Source of the DNA: Herbidospora yilanensis
Lineage (GTDB): Bacteria > Actinomycetota > Actinomycetes > Streptosporangiales > Streptosporangiaceae
Length of the DNA: 64,000 nucleotides
Reading direction: 5' to 3'
NCBI RefSeq assembly: GCF_001570565.1
Contig: NZ_BBXE01000013.1
Coordinates: 638,984-702,983 of the forward strand
Shown here piece after piece: positions 1 to 9,206 of the stretch (its first letter is position 1; every line of letters begins with the position of its first letter). The notes beneath the pieces are model-generated. The model searched no databases. It was not told the origin of the DNA and was given only the letters and a program-made list of their open reading frames with translations. Position numbers and translations under genes: made by a program.

Positions 1-189
1 TCGGCCCTGGCCGCCGAGAAGGCCCCGGTGCCCGAGGGCAACGCCGCCGTGTCGGCGCCCGCCGCCCGGGAGACGGGCTCGGGCACGATGGCCACGATCG
101 TCCTGGGCGGCGGCCTGGTCGCCGGGGTGGGCCTGCTCGGCTGGGGCATCCGCCGCAAACGGCGTCAGTCGCCGACGGCCTCGTCGTAG
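1..189 (+). CDS. C-terminal end of a membrane-anchored secreted protein (partial), possibly D-Ala-D-Ala carboxypeptidase
   Basis: The window opens inside this gene; only the last 62 codons are present and the stop is TAG at 187-189. The visible tail is an Ala/Pro-rich linker, then one hydrophobic segment (about 20 residues, VLGGGLVAGVGLLGW), then a basic cytoplasmic tail (RRKRRQ). That is the C-terminal anchor of a surface protein. In related actinomycetes a penicillin-binding D-alanyl-D-alanine carboxypeptidase with such an anchor lies next to yihY and trpS, so that identity is a synteny-based guess. The gene converges on the next one and overlaps it by 25 bases. Confidence 0.55.
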   Translation, partial: SALAAEKAPVPEGNAAVSAPAARETGSGTMATIVLGGGLVAGVGLLGWGIRRKRRQSPTASS

Positions 190-1121
190 CCGTCGTGGGT
201 GGCCGGGGGCGGTGACGGCTCCGGCGGCGGGCCCAGGGTGGCGGTGGCCGTCCAGGCGGCGGAGTAGAAGACCACCCGGGCCGACAGGTTGATCCACAGC
301 AGCAGCCCGACCATGACGGTGAACGTGCCGTAGAGCGTGTTGTTCGACAGGGTGTGCGACAGGAGCAGCGTCGCGAACTGCTTGAGCACGCCGAACAGCA
401 CCGCGCCGACCACCGCCCCACGCAGGATCACCCCGAACGGCTGGGCGGGCCGGGCCAGCCAGCCGAACATGACCAGGAAGACGAGGGTGTCGGCGGCCAG
501 CGAGGCGACGATCCCGGCGACGGCAAGACCGGCCGTGCCGAGCCACGACCCGCCGATCCCGAACCAGTCGGCCACCGTGCCGGCGGCGCCGCCGGCCGCG
601 CCGCTGACGACGGTCGAGAGGATCACCGCCACTCCGATGAGGACCAGCGCGACGAGGTCGTGCAGCTTGGCGAGCGGGAAGCTGACCGGGGGCTCGCGGT
701 TCATCCAGATGTCGCGCAGGGCGGTGCGCAGCGTGTCGACCCCGCCCAGGCCGGAGTAGAGCAGGCCGACGAGGCCGATGACCGTGGCGGCGCCGCGGGC
801 CTCGGCCAGGTAGCTCAGGTCGAGCTTGTCGGCCAGGCCGGGGAGTTGCTCGTTGATCGCCCGGTTCAGGGTCGTCAGCGCGTCGGGCCGGAAGGTCACG
901 ACGTAGCCGAACACCGCGAAGGCCAGCGCGATGACCGGGAAGAACGACAGGAACGCGAAGTAGGTCACCGCGCCGGCGAGCCGGTCGCCGTGCATGATCT
1001 GGTAGCGGTGGATCGTCCGGATGAGATGGTCGACCCACCGCCAGCGGATGCGGGCGCGCTCGGTTCTGTCGCGCGCCCACGCCTTGGCGGCCTCGATCGA
1101 CCTCGTCGACGAACTGATCAC
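165..1121 (-). CDS. YihY/virulence factor BrkB family inner-membrane protein
   Basis: A 318-residue polytopic membrane protein. The N-terminal basic stretch (ERARIRWRW) is followed by the family's characteristic region with GDRLAGAVTYFAFLSFFPVIAL, and then by roughly six hydrophobic segments separated by short loops; a Pro-rich tail ends the protein. Family members are often called BrkB or putative ribonuclease BN, but the RNase BN assignment is historical and wrong; the real function is unknown. The start is GTG at 1121. It lies 24 bases downstream of trpS on the same strand and may be cotranscribed with it. Family assignment is strong, function open. Confidence 0.9.
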   Translation of the reverse strand: MISSSTRSIEAAKAWARDRTERARIRWRWVDHLIRTIHRYQIMHGDRLAGAVTYFAFLSFFPVIALAFAVFGYVVTFRPDALTTLNRAINEQLPGLADKLDLSYLAEARGAATVIGLVGLLYSGLGGVDTLRTALRDIWMNREPPVSFPLAKLHDLVALVLIGVAVILSTVVSGAAGGAAGTVADWFGIGGSWLGTAGLAVAGIVASLAADTLVFLVMFGWLARPAQPFGVILRGAVVGAVLFGVLKQFATLLLSHTLSNNTLYGTFTVMVGLLLWINLSARVVFYSAAWTATATLGPPPEPSPPPATHDGYDEAVGD

Positions 1122-1145
1122 GCCGGGGTACTACCCCCGCCGAGG

Positions 1146-2150
1146 TCAGTGAGTCGGCAGGAAGCCCATCGCGTCGCGGGCCTTCTCCATGGTCTCCTGC
1201 GCCACCGCGCGGGCCTTGGCGGCGCCGATCGCCAGCATGCGGTCGAGCTCGGCCTCGTTGGCGAGCAGCTTCTCGGCCCGCTCGCGGATCGGGGCGAAGG
1301 TCTCGATGACGGCCTCGGCGACGTCCTTCTTGAAGGTGCCGTAGCCCGCGCCGACGTAGCGCGCCTCAAGCTCGGGGATCGTCGTGCCGGTCAGCGCCGA
1401 CAGGATGCGCAGCAGGTTGGTGACGCCCGGCTTGTTCTCGTCGTCGGCGACGATGTCGGTGCCGGTGTCGGTGACCGCCCGCATGACCTTCTTGCGCAGC
1501 GTGCCCGGCTCCTCCAGCACGTCGAGGATGCCCTGCGGGCTCGACGACGACTTCGACATCTTCGCCGTCGGGTCCTGGAGGTCGGTGATCTTCTCGACTT
1601 CCTTCACGATGTAGGGGTTGGGCAGCGTGAAGGTCGCCCCGTAGCGCGTGTTGAAGCGCTGGGCGAGGTCGCGGGTCAGCTCGATGTGCTGCTTCTGGTC
1701 GGCGCCCACCGGGACCTGGTCGGTCTGGTAGAGCAGGATGTCGGCGGCCTGGAGGATCGGGTAGGTGAACAGGCCCACCGAGGCCGAACCCTCGCCGTAT
1801 TTGGCCGACTTGTCTTTGAACTGGGTCATCCGGCCGGCCTCGCCCATGCCGGTCATGCAGATGAGCATCCAGGCCAGCTCGGCGTGTTCCCGCACGTGGC
1901 TTTGCACGAAGACGGCCGACCGCTCGGGGTCGAGGCCGCAGGCGAAGAGCTGGGCGGCGGCGACGCGGGTGCGGGTGCGCAACTCGGCGGCGCTCGGCGT
2001 GACCGTGATCGCGTGGAGGTCGACGACCATGTAGAACGCGTCGTGGGTCTCCTGCAGCGGGACCCACTGGCGGACCGCGCCCAGGTAGTTGCCGAGGTGG
2101 AACGAGTCCGACGTGGGCTGGATGCCGGAAAGAACACGAGGGCGAGCCAT
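1146..2150 (-). CDS. trpS: Tryptophanyl-tRNA synthetase
   Basis: Class I aminoacyl-tRNA synthetase that charges tRNA-Trp in the cytoplasm. The 334-residue length is typical of bacterial TrpRS. The HIGH-type signature is present near residue 20 as [10 protein letters not shown], after the typical opening [11 protein letters not shown]. The KMSKS loop appears as [12 protein letters not shown] near residue 200. The substrate-binding DQ/GADQ region ([14 protein letters not shown]) is also visible. Start is ATG at 2150. The next gene upstream ends at 2191, so a separate or read-through promoter is possible; no T-box-like leader is seen in the 40-base gap. Confidence 0.97.
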   Translation of the reverse strand: MARPRVLSGIQPTSDSFHLGNYLGAVRQWVPLQETHDAFYMVVDLHAITVTPSAAELRTRTRVAAAQLFACGLDPERSAVFVQSHVREHAELAWMLICMTGMGEAGRMTQFKDKSAKYGEGSASVGLFTYPILQAADILLYQTDQVPVGADQKQHIELTRDLAQRFNTRYGATFTLPNPYIVKEVEKITDLQDPTAKMSKSSSSPQGILDVLEEPGTLRKKVMRAVTDTGTDIVADDENKPGVTNLLRILSALTGTTIPELEARYVGAGYGTFKKDVAEAVIETFAPIRERAEKLLANEAELDRMLAIGAAKARAVAQETMEKARDAMGFLPTH

Positions 2151-2190
2151 GACGACATTCTTCCAGCAACCCCGGCCTGGTCGCGACGAT

Positions 2191-3480
2191 TTACGCCTCC
2201 GGGGTGGCGGGGGTGACCCGGACCCGGGAGATCCGCCGCCCGTCCATCTCCGTCACCGTCAGGCGCGCGCCGGGCACCTCCACGGCCTCGCCGACGACGG
2301 GCAGGTGGCCCAGCTTCGCCATCAGGAACCCGCCGATGGTCTCGTAGGGCCCCTCGGGGAGCCCGATGCCGATCTCGGTATGGGCGTCGACCAGCCGGAG
2401 CAGGCCCTCGACCTCGACGTCGCCCGCGATGCGGCGGATGCCGGGCTCCTCGTGGTCGTATTCGTCGCGGATGTCGCCGATCAGCTCCTCGACCAGGTCC
2501 TCCAGGGTGACGATGCCGGCCGTGCCGCCGTACTCGTCGACCACGATGGCCAGGTGGTGGCCCTCGTCGCGCATCTCCGACAGGGTGGCCAGCACCCTTT
2601 TGGTGCCCGGGACCTGCTTGACCGGGCGGATCGGCACGACCTCGGAGATCGGGTCGATCCGGCCGGTGAGCACCGGGTCGAGCAGGTCGCGAACGTGGAC
2701 GAACCCGACGACCTCGTCATAGGAGTTGCGGTAGACGGGGAACCGCGAGTGCGGCAGCGAGGCGACCAGCACCGCCGCCTCGGCCAGGGTGGTGTCGGCC
2801 GCCATGAACTCCACCTCGGTGCGCGGCAGCATCACCTCCCGCAACTGCCGTTTGCCGGCCGCGAACACCTCGGCGATCAGGTGCCGCTCGTCGGCGGTCA
2901 GCTCGGCGTGCCCGGCGACCATGTCGCGCAGTTCCTCTATCGTCATCGCCTCGCGGTCGGCCTTGGGGTTGCCGCCGAGCAGCCGCACCACGCCGTCGGT
3001 CGACTTCGACAACGCCCAGATGACCGGGCGCGACAACGCCGCGATCCGGTCGACGAACGGCGCGACCAGCAGCGCCAGGCCCTCGGCCCGCTGGAGCGCC
3101 AGGCGCTTGGGCACCAGCTCGCCGAGCACGAGGGAGACGTACGAGATGGCGAGGGTCACCACCAGCAGGGCGACCAGCGGCGCGGCCGACTCGGGCAGGC
3201 CCCAGCCCTCCAGGGCGGGGGTCAGCTCCCCCGCGAGCGTGTCGGCGCCGAAGGCGGCCGAGAGCATGCTCGCCACGGTGACGCCGATCTGGACCGCCGA
3301 CAGGAACCTGTTGGGGTCGCGGGCGAGCTTGGCCACCCTGGCGCCCCGGCGGCCGAGCTTCTCCAGCCGCCGCACCTGGCTCTCCCGCAGCGAGACGAGG
3401 GCCATCTCGGCCGCCGCGAAGTAGCCCCCGATCAGGATGAACACCAGGACGAGGGCGATGTTGGCCGCGAGACTGTTCAC
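2191..3480 (-). CDS. Hemolysin-C/CNNM-type membrane protein with CBS domains (CorC/HlyC family)
   Basis: 429 residues in the classic three-part arrangement. Residues about 1-190 form the DUF21/CNNM transmembrane domain with several hydrophobic helices. Residues about 210-330 hold a CBS-domain pair, marked by MLPRTEVEF and by [25 protein letters not shown]. The C-terminal ~80 residues are the CorC_HlyC domain. Homologues are implicated in magnesium/cobalt efflux or ion homeostasis; the label hemolysin is historical. It is divergent from galE across a 111-bp gap that must contain both promoters. Start ATG/GTG at 3480 is directly upstream of the first membrane helix. Confidence 0.92.
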   Translation of the reverse strand: MNSLAANIALVLVFILIGGYFAAAEMALVSLRESQVRRLEKLGRRGARVAKLARDPNRFLSAVQIGVTVASMLSAAFGADTLAGELTPALEGWGLPESAAPLVALLVVTLAISYVSLVLGELVPKRLALQRAEGLALLVAPFVDRIAALSRPVIWALSKSTDGVVRLLGGNPKADREAMTIEELRDMVAGHAELTADERHLIAEVFAAGKRQLREVMLPRTEVEFMAADTTLAEAAVLVASLPHSRFPVYRNSYDEVVGFVHVRDLLDPVLTGRIDPISEVVPIRPVKQVPGTKRVLATLSEMRDEGHHLAIVVDEYGGTAGIVTLEDLVEELIGDIRDEYDHEEPGIRRIAGDVEVEGLLRLVDAHTEIGIGLPEGPYETIGGFLMAKLGHLPVVGEAVEVPGARLTVTEMDGRRISRVRVTPATPEA

Positions 3481-3520
3481 TGGAATGTTTCCGCCTTGGC
3501 GACTTCCGATGACGAGAGAC

Positions 3521-3550
3521 CTGAAAGCGTACTCAGTGCGCGGCTAGGCT
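3521..3550 (+). promoter_or_regulatory. Candidate galE promoter
   Basis: CTGAAA (3521-3526) and TAGGCT (3545-3550) are spaced 18 bases apart, a fair match to an actinobacterial sigma-A-type -35/-10 pair, 41 bases before the galE start. Pattern match by eye only. Confidence 0.35.
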
Positions 3551-3591
3551 GGGCGTCGTACAAAAACGAACATAGTCGAACGGAATCCAAC

Positions 3592-4530
3592 GTGAAGCTA
3601 CTGGTTACCGGAGGCGCGGGCTACATCGGCAGCGTGACGGCGGCGCAGCTCGTCGAGGCGGGACACGAGGTCACCGTGCTCGACGACCTCTCGACCGGCC
3701 ACGCCGACGCGGTGCCCGACGGCGCGCGGTTCGTCGAGGGTTCCTTCATGGAGCCGGGCGATCTGTCCGGGTTCGACGCGGTGCTCCACTTCGCGGCCAA
3801 GAGCCTGGTCGGTGAGTCCGTCGAGAGACCCGCACTCTACTGGTCGCACAACCTGGGCGGCACGCTGCGCCTCCTGGAGGCCATGCGCAAGGGCGGCGTC
3901 GGCCACATCGTCTTCTCCTCCACCGCCGCCACCTACGGCGAGCCCGAGAACACGCCGATCCGGGAGACCGACCCGACCCGGCCCACCAACCCCTACGGGG
4001 CCTCGAAGCTGGCCGTCGACACCACCCTGACCGCCTTCGCCGGGATGTACGGCATCGGCGCGGTCAGCCTGCGCTACTTCAACGTCGCCGGCGCCTACGG
4101 CCGCTTCCGCGAACGCCACGTGATCGAGACCCACCTGATCCCCAACGTGCTCAAGGTCGCGCTCGGCGAGCGCGAGTCGATCAGCCTGTTCGGCGGCGAC
4201 TACCCCACGCCCGACGGCACATGCGTGCGCGACTACGTGCACGTCTCCGACGTCGCCAACGCCCATCTGCTGGCGCTGGCGGCCTGTGAGAGGGGCGTCC
4301 ACAAGATCTTCAACCTCGGCAACGGGGCCGGCTTCTCCAACCAGCAGGTCGTGGACGTCTGCCGCGAGGTCACCGGCCACCCGATCCCCTCGGCCATCGC
4401 GCCCCGGCGGGCGGGCGACCCGGCGGTGCTGGTCGCGTCGTCGGAGCTGATCCAGAAGGAACTGGGCTGGCAGCCCGAGCACAGCGGGCTGACCTCGATC
4501 GTCGAAGACGCGTGGCGAGCAGTTCGGTAA
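3592..4530 (+). CDS. galE: UDP-glucose 4-epimerase
   Basis: Short-chain dehydrogenase-type epimerase of 312 residues that interconverts UDP-glucose and UDP-galactose, feeding galactose into cell-surface glycans. The Rossmann NAD-binding motif GGAGYIGS lies at residues 7-14. The catalytic Tyr-Lys pair is visible as [11 protein letters not shown] (YxxxK), with a catalytic Ser/Thr in [10 protein letters not shown] upstream. The C-terminal substrate part includes [16 protein letters not shown] at 3592 is chosen because the protein then begins right at the first beta strand (KLLVTGG); the longer upstream reading frame is the shadow of the opposite-strand membrane protein. Confidence 0.95.
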   Translation: MKLLVTGGAGYIGSVTAAQLVEAGHEVTVLDDLSTGHADAVPDGARFVEGSFMEPGDLSGFDAVLHFAAKSLVGESVERPALYWSHNLGGTLRLLEAMRKGGVGHIVFSSTAATYGEPENTPIRETDPTRPTNPYGASKLAVDTTLTAFAGMYGIGAVSLRYFNVAGAYGRFRERHVIETHLIPNVLKVALGERESISLFGGDYPTPDGTCVRDYVHVSDVANAHLLALAACERGVHKIFNLGNGAGFSNQQVVDVCREVTGHPIPSAIAPRRAGDPAVLVASSELIQKELGWQPEHSGLTSIVEDAWRAVR

Positions 4531-4572
4531 TTGTCCGGATTCGCAGCGTGAAAATGTGATTGGGTCTCGGCT

Positions 4573-4701
4573 ATGAGGCGAGTGCTGGCATATGCGGGAA
4601 TCACGCTGCTCGTCCTGCTGGGCAGCCTCGCCTCGGCCGCGGGGGTGGTGTTCGCCACCGGCGGCGCCTACATGATCAGCGGGACGCCGCCCTGCCCCTG
4701 A
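4573..4701 (+). CDS. Possible small membrane protein (42 aa)
   Basis: ATG at 4573 opens a 42-codon frame ending TGA at 4701. The product has a basic N-terminus (MRR), a hydrophobic stretch of about 25 residues (LLVLLGSLASAAGVVFA) and a short tail ending PPCP. It fills an otherwise empty 145-bp gap after galE and converges on the DUF11 gene with 26 bp overlap. No strong Shine-Dalgarno is visible, so it may be spurious; nothing about function can be said. Confidence 0.35.
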   Translation: MRRVLAYAGITLLVLLGSLASAAGVVFATGGAYMISGTPPCP

Positions 4702-5467
4702 GCTTCATCGAGGCCTGGTTGTTGGCGGGATGGCGGTCGCCGCGCCCCTGGGAGCGCACGATCGCCGTCACCGCGCCCTTGCCGCGCCGCACCGCCAGCC
4801 GGAACCAGGCCGTGCCCCCGGGCCGGATCGTCGGCACCACGCAGCCGGTCCGGCCGCCGCAGCGGGCCCCGTCGACGAAGACCATCGCGTCGCGCACCAC
4901 CCGCGGCCCCCTGTTCCGGACGGCGGCGTGCACGGTCGTCCGGTGGCCGCTGCGCCGCGCGGCGGAGAGCCGCACGGTCAGGTCGGCGCCCTCGTCGACC
5001 TTGGTGAACGACTCGGCCTCGTTGTCGGTCTCGTGGCCGTCGAGCACCTCGGAGGTCAGCCGGGCCTGGACGTGCAGCGGGCCGAGGGCGTTCGGGCGCA
5101 CCAGACCGGTGATCACCACCCCGCCCGACTTGCCGGCCGCCACGTCCTTGGACGAACGGCACACGACCTCGGACAGGCCCCGGCCGGGCCGGCACTCGGC
5201 GACGTCCACACTCACGATCGTGAAGTCCGTCGGCACGCGGACCGTCAGCGTGGGCAGCACCGCGTCACCCGGGCCGCCGTTCCTCACCTGGACGTTGTAG
5301 GTCAGCGGCTGGCCGGGCTGGGCGACCTTGGGATGGGCCACGATGGACACCGACAGGTCGGCGCCGCCCCACTGGCTCTCGTGCCCGCCGGGCCCGGCCG
5401 CCAGCGCGGGATCGGCGAGGACCCCCGAGACGAGGAAAGCGACCCCCGCGACCATCCATCGACGCAT
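4676..5467 (-). CDS. Secreted DUF11-type (Ig-like repeat) protein
   Basis: 263 residues if started at ATG 5467, which gives a clean Sec signal peptide (MRRWMVAGVAFLVSGVLADPALA, cleavage after ALA). The mature part shows two beta-rich Ig-like segments: a first with VAQPGQPLTYNVQVRNGGPGDA, the hallmark of DUF11/CARDB-like extracellular domains, and a second around HRTTVHAAVRNRGPRV. There are paired cysteines (CRPG/VCRSS; CGGRTGCV) likely to form disulfides. It is predicted to be exported. A longer frame starting at 5512 is possible but puts 15 extra residues before the signal peptide. Function unknown; surface adhesion or matrix role is only a guess. Confidence 0.75.
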   Translation of the reverse strand: MRRWMVAGVAFLVSGVLADPALAAGPGGHESQWGGADLSVSIVAHPKVAQPGQPLTYNVQVRNGGPGDAVLPTLTVRVPTDFTIVSVDVAECRPGRGLSEVVCRSSKDVAAGKSGGVVITGLVRPNALGPLHVQARLTSEVLDGHETDNEAESFTKVDEGADLTVRLSAARRSGHRTTVHAAVRNRGPRVVRDAMVFVDGARCGGRTGCVVPTIRPGGTAWFRLAVRRGKGAVTAIVRSQGRGDRHPANNQASMKLRGRAASR

Positions 5468-5527
5468 GGCACCAATTGAACGTGCGGGGCGTCGAGATGA
5501 TCGTTCGGACACGCTACCGTCGACCCC

Positions 5528-5899
5528 ATGGAAGGGACACGGGACGGCAAAGTCCGCGCCCTGCTCTACGACGTCACCACGGTCCTGCTGCTGACCTTCG
5601 GCGGCGTGCTGTTCGTGGTCGGCTGGCTGGTCGGCGCCTACCTGCTGCTCGCCTCCCGGCGCTGGCGTCCATGGGAGAAGGCGCTCGGCCTGCTGGTGTG
5701 GCCGCTGGGCGTGTTGTGGGTGTACGTCGTCCCGCTCGTCCTGTTCAGTTGCGAGACCGTCGTGGTCGACGGCACGCCGTTCCGGACCACCTGCCCCGAC
5801 TACGCCGACTGGCTGACTCCGACGGCGATGGGGGCCGCGTTCGCGCTGGAGGTCCTGGTGATGATCGTCCTGCTGCTGCGGCCCCGGCGGCGCGGTTAG
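5528..5899 (+). CDS. Hypothetical membrane protein (123 aa)
   Basis: Three hydrophobic segments are visible: residues about 14-42 (VLLLTFGGVLFVVGWLVGAYLL), 52-72 (LGLLVWPLGVLWVYVVPLVLF) and 97-117. A loop between helices 2 and 3 carries two cysteines (SCETVVV and RTTCPDY) that could form an extracytoplasmic disulfide. ATG at 5528. It is divergent from the DUF11 gene (60-bp gap) and converges with a 4-bp overlap on the kinase gene. I do not recognise the family. Confidence 0.65.
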   Translation: MEGTRDGKVRALLYDVTTVLLLTFGGVLFVVGWLVGAYLLLASRRWRPWEKALGLLVWPLGVLWVYVVPLVLFSCETVVVDGTPFRTTCPDYADWLTPTAMGAAFALEVLVMIVLLLRPRRRG

Positions 5900-7761
5900 C
5901 GGCAGGGCACCTTGACGGGAATCCTGCGGTCGGGGGTGAAGACGGCGTTGCCGAAGAACTTGTCGAGCAGGCCCCGGGCGGTGCCCGAGTCGAACAGCTT
6001 GACGATGGCGGTGCGGACCGCCTCACAGGTCTCGACGTCGCCCTTCGGCACCCCGACCGAGTAACGCGCCGAGCCGACGCCGAGGCCGAGCACCCGGTAT
6101 TTCACCGACTCGCGGTCGGCGAACCCGGCGAGCATGAGGTCGTCGCCGGGGAAGGCGTCGACCTCGCCTCTCCGCAGCATGTCCATGCACACCCCCGCAT
6201 CGCCCGCCTTGACCTCGTTCATGGCGATGCCCTGGCCGGAGAGCCACTTCAGGATCTCGGCGGCGTTGGTGCCGGGGCGGACGCACAGCCGCTTGCCCCG
6301 CAGGTCGGCCGCGGACCTGATGTTCGAGTCGTCGGCCACCAGCACGTCGTTCCGCGCCTGGTAGTAAGGTCCCGCGAGGGTGACCCAGTCGTTTCTGGAC
6401 GTTTCCCACGCATAGGTCGCCACGACCATGTCGACCGTGCCGTTGTTCAGCGCGTCCACGCGGTTGTAGGCCGACACCTCCCGGACCTCCACGCTCTTCG
6501 CGCCGAGCTCCTTGGCGAGATAGCGGCCGACCTCGACCTCGAACCCCGTCGGCGTCTCGTCGCCGGGGCCGAAGCCGACGCCGGGCAGGTCGCCCTTGAC
6601 CCCGATCGTGAGCTTCCCCGTCCGCTTGGCCTTCTCCAGCACCGACGCGTAGGGGCCCGAACGGCTCGGCGAGGGGCTCTCCTTCGGGGCGGCGTCGGGC
6701 GAGTTGACCATCAGGGTCACCACGACCGCGACCCCGCCGAGCACCATCGCGGCGGCGACCGCCATGGAGGCCGGCAGCCACCACTTCGCCCGTTTCGACG
6801 GCGACGGCGGCTTCTGCGGCGGCGCCGGCACCCGGAACTCCCGGGTCTCGTCCTCGACGTCCTTGCCCCCGACGTCCTTCACCACGGGGAACGGGCCGGT
6901 CTCGGGGTTGGCCACCAGCGCGCCCTGGGTCATCACCACGGTCGAGGCGTCGCCGGTCTCGGGGTGGCCGAGCAGCCGCAGCAGGATCTGCCCCGCCGTC
7001 GGCCGGTCGGCCGGCCGCTTGCTCACGCTCGCCGCCACCACGCCGCGCAGCGGCTCGGGCAGCGGGCTCAGGTCGATGTCGTGGTTGAGGATCCGGTTCA
7101 GCACCGCCGCGATCGACTTCGCCCCGAACGCGGCCTGCCCGGTGGCGGCGTAGGCGATCGTCGCGCCCCACGCGAACACGTCGGTGAAGGGTCCGACGTC
7201 GTCCCCGGACACCTGTTCCGGCGCCATGTACGCCGGTGTGCCGATCGCCCGGCTGGTGATGGTGCCCGTGGAGTCGAGGATGCGGGAGATGCCGAAGTCG
7301 ACCACCCGGGGCCCGTCGGTGGCCAGCAGCACGTTGTCGGGCTTGAAGTCGCGGTGGATGATGCCCGCCTGGTGGATGGCGGTCAGCGCGGTCGCGGTGC
7401 CGACGGCGAGGCGTTCGAGTTCGGCGCCGCTCATCGGGCCCGACCGGTCGATCTGCTCGCGCAGCGACGGGCCGTCGATGTACTCGCTGGCGATGTAGGG
7501 GGTGTCGCCTTCGAGATCGGCGGCGATCACGCGGGCCGTGCAGAAACTGGCGACGCGTTCGGCGGCCCGCAGTTCCCGCGCGAAGCGGGAGCGGGCCATG
7601 GCGTCGCCGGTGAACTTGACGTGCAGCAGTTTCACCGCGGCCCGCTCACCCGAAGGATCGGTGCCGAGGTAGACGGTCCCCTGGCCGCCCTCGCCGATCC
7701 GCCCGGACAGGGTGAAGGGACCGAGCTGTTTCGGGTCCCCCGACCCGAGCGGCTCGATCAT
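5896..7761 (-). CDS. Transmembrane Ser/Thr protein kinase fused to a family-3 solute-binding sensor domain
   Basis: 621 residues. Residues about 14-270 are a Hanks-type kinase with glycine loop GEGGQGTVYLG (23-33), ATP-binding Lys44, catalytic loop HRDFKPDN (136-143) and DFG (155-157); APE is present in MAPEQ. A linker leads to one transmembrane helix at about 330-352. The outer part (about 380-620) reads as a bacterial amino-acid ABC-type solute-binding protein (SBP_bac_3): IGVKGDLPGVGF, TPTGFEVEVGRYLAKELG, VDMVVATY, and the paired cysteines LCVRPG/GVCMDM. The inferred role is direct sensing of an amino acid or similar ligand with signalling by phosphorylation. It sits alone, divergent from nothing obvious, with icd upstream on the same strand. 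Confidence 0.9.
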   Translation of the reverse strand: MIEPLGSGDPKQLGPFTLSGRIGEGGQGTVYLGTDPSGERAAVKLLHVKFTGDAMARSRFARELRAAERVASFCTARVIAADLEGDTPYIASEYIDGPSLREQIDRSGPMSGAELERLAVGTATALTAIHQAGIIHRDFKPDNVLLATDGPRVVDFGISRILDSTGTITSRAIGTPAYMAPEQVSGDDVGPFTDVFAWGATIAYAATGQAAFGAKSIAAVLNRILNHDIDLSPLPEPLRGVVAASVSKRPADRPTAGQILLRLLGHPETGDASTVVMTQGALVANPETGPFPVVKDVGGKDVEDETREFRVPAPPQKPPSPSKRAKWWLPASMAVAAAMVLGGVAVVVTLMVNSPDAAPKESPSPSRSGPYASVLEKAKRTGKLTIGVKGDLPGVGFGPGDETPTGFEVEVGRYLAKELGAKSVEVREVSAYNRVDALNNGTVDMVVATYAWETSRNDWVTLAGPYYQARNDVLVADDSNIRSAADLRGKRLCVRPGTNAAEILKWLSGQGIAMNEVKAGDAGVCMDMLRRGEVDAFPGDDLMLAGFADRESVKYRVLGLGVGSARYSVGVPKGDVETCEAVRTAIVKLFDSGTARGLLDKFFGNAVFTPDRRIPVKVPCR

Positions 7762-7780
7762 GAATGAGTCCCACGCTTCT

Positions 7781-7836
7781 TTAGGCAGATTCCCGGCGCG
7801 AGCCCCGGCCGCCTTCGGCCGTCCGAGTCTCGCTTT
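7781..7836 (+). repeat. Intergenic palindromic repeat, copy A
   Basis: Between the kinase gene and icd. It shares the block GGCAGATTCC, then GCGAGCC, CGGCCG-CCTT-CGGCCG (a potential stem-loop) and TCCGAGTCTCG with copy B at 10761 and with the tandem array at 11601-11785 (there inverted). Non-coding. Behaves like a REP/BIME-type element. Confidence 0.75.
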
Positions 7837-7876
7837 TCGTCATCATTTGGCCAGGCTGACTTTACGGCAAACACAA

Positions 7877-7907
7877 GAGCCGCCCACCGGGGAAAGGCGA
7901 GCGGCTC
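7877..7907 (-). terminator. Hairpin downstream of icd, probable terminator
   Basis: GAGCCGC (7877-7883) pairs with GCGGCTC (7901-7907), 18 bases after the icd stop in the icd direction. No U-run follows, as is usual in high-GC actinomycetes. Confidence 0.5.
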
Positions 7908-7924
7908 CGGGGGAGGCGCGTGCG

Positions 7925-9139
7925 TCAGGCCATCTTCTTCTTGAGGTTCTCGTCGAGCGTGGCCAGGAAGTCCTGAGTGGTCAGCCACTCGGCGTCGCCG
8001 CCGACCAGCAGGGCCAGGTCCTTGGTCATCTTGCCGCTCTCGACGGTCTCGATGCAGACCTGCTCCAGCTTGGACGCGAAGTCGATGACCTCGGGCTGGT
8101 TGTCGAGCTTGCCGCGGTGCTGCAGGCCACGAGTCCAGGCGAAGATCGACGCGATCGGGTTGGTCGACGTCGGCTTGCCCTGCTGGTGCTGCCGGAAGTG
8201 GCGGGTCACCGTGCCGTGGGCGGCCTCGGCCTCGACGGTCTGGCCGTCGGGGGTCATCAGCACCGAGGTCATCAGGCCGAGCGACCCGAAGCCCTGCGCC
8301 ACCGTGTCGGACTGGACGTCACCGTCGTAGTTCTTGCACGCCCAGACGTAGCCGCCCTCCCACTTCAGGGACGCCGCGACCATGTCGTCGATCAGCCGGT
8401 GCTCGTAGGTGATCCCGGCCGCCTCGAAGTCGGCCTTGAACTCGCTCTCGAACACCTCGGCGAAGATGTCCTTGAACCGGCCGTCGTAGGCCTTCAGGAT
8501 CGTGTTCTTCGTCGACAGGTAGACCGGGTAGTTGCGGGCCAGGCCGTAGCGCATGGACGCGCGGGCGAAGTCGCGGATCGACTCGTCCAGGTTGTACATG
8601 GCCAGGGCGACGCCGCCGCCGGGGAAGTCGAAGACGTTGAGCTCGATCGGCTCGCTGCCGTCCTTCGGGGTGAAGGTCAGGGTCAGCGTGCCCTCGCCGG
8701 GGATCTTGAGGTCGGTGGCGCGGTACTGGTCGCCGAACGCGTGACGGCCGACGACGATCGGCTGGGTCCAGCCGGGCACCAGGCGCGGCACGTTCGACAT
8801 GATGATCGGCTCACGGAAGATGACGCCGCCGAGGATGTTGCGGATCGTCCCGTTCGGGGACTTCCACATCTTCTTCAGGCCGAACTCCTCGACACGTGCC
8901 TCGTCGGGGGTGATCGTCGCGCACTTGACGCCGACGCCGTACTGCTTGATCGCGTTCGCGGCGTCAATGGTGACCTGGTCGTCGGTCGCGTCACGGTGCT
9001 CGATGCCGAGGTCGAAGTACTTGAGGTCGACGTCGAGGTAGGGCAGGATCAGCTGGTCCTTGATGAACTGCCAGATGATCCGGGTCATCTCGTCGCCGTC
9101 AAGCTCGACGACCGGACCCGCTACCTTGATCTTGGGCAT
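7925..9139 (-). CDS. icd: NADP-dependent isocitrate dehydrogenase (eukaryote-like homodimeric type)
   Basis: TCA-cycle enzyme oxidising isocitrate to 2-oxoglutarate and CO2 with NADP. The 404-residue length and the motifs are those of the homodimeric type found also in eukaryotes, not the ~740-residue monomeric type common in Streptomyces. Visible: [12 protein letters not shown] near the N-terminus, the substrate-binding KSPNGTIRN (residues ~94-102), the metal-binding YDGDVQSD, and the cofactor-binding [17 protein letters not shown] at 9139 is preceded by AGAAGGGG. The citrate synthase gene lies just upstream on the same strand, separated by the DUF3017 gene, so consecutive TCA steps are clustered. 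Confidence 0.96.
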   Translation of the reverse strand: MPKIKVAGPVVELDGDEMTRIIWQFIKDQLILPYLDVDLKYFDLGIEHRDATDDQVTIDAANAIKQYGVGVKCATITPDEARVEEFGLKKMWKSPNGTIRNILGGVIFREPIIMSNVPRLVPGWTQPIVVGRHAFGDQYRATDLKIPGEGTLTLTFTPKDGSEPIELNVFDFPGGGVALAMYNLDESIRDFARASMRYGLARNYPVYLSTKNTILKAYDGRFKDIFAEVFESEFKADFEAAGITYEHRLIDDMVAASLKWEGGYVWACKNYDGDVQSDTVAQGFGSLGLMTSVLMTPDGQTVEAEAAHGTVTRHFRQHQQGKPTSTNPIASIFAWTRGLQHRGKLDNQPEVIDFASKLEQVCIETVESGKMTKDLALLVGGDAEWLTTQDFLATLDENLKKKMA

Positions 9140-9206
9140 TCGTGGGGTTCCCCTTCTGAACGAACATTTGCCCCGAAGTCGGGCATGGCCTGCGTCCTTT
9201 TTGAGG

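Noticed and set aside
354-2216. 620-codon open frame on the plus strand across yihY and trpS
   Set aside because: Antisense to two well-identified genes; composition is the Arg/Gly/Asp/His-rich pattern of a GC-rich shadow frame with no domain.
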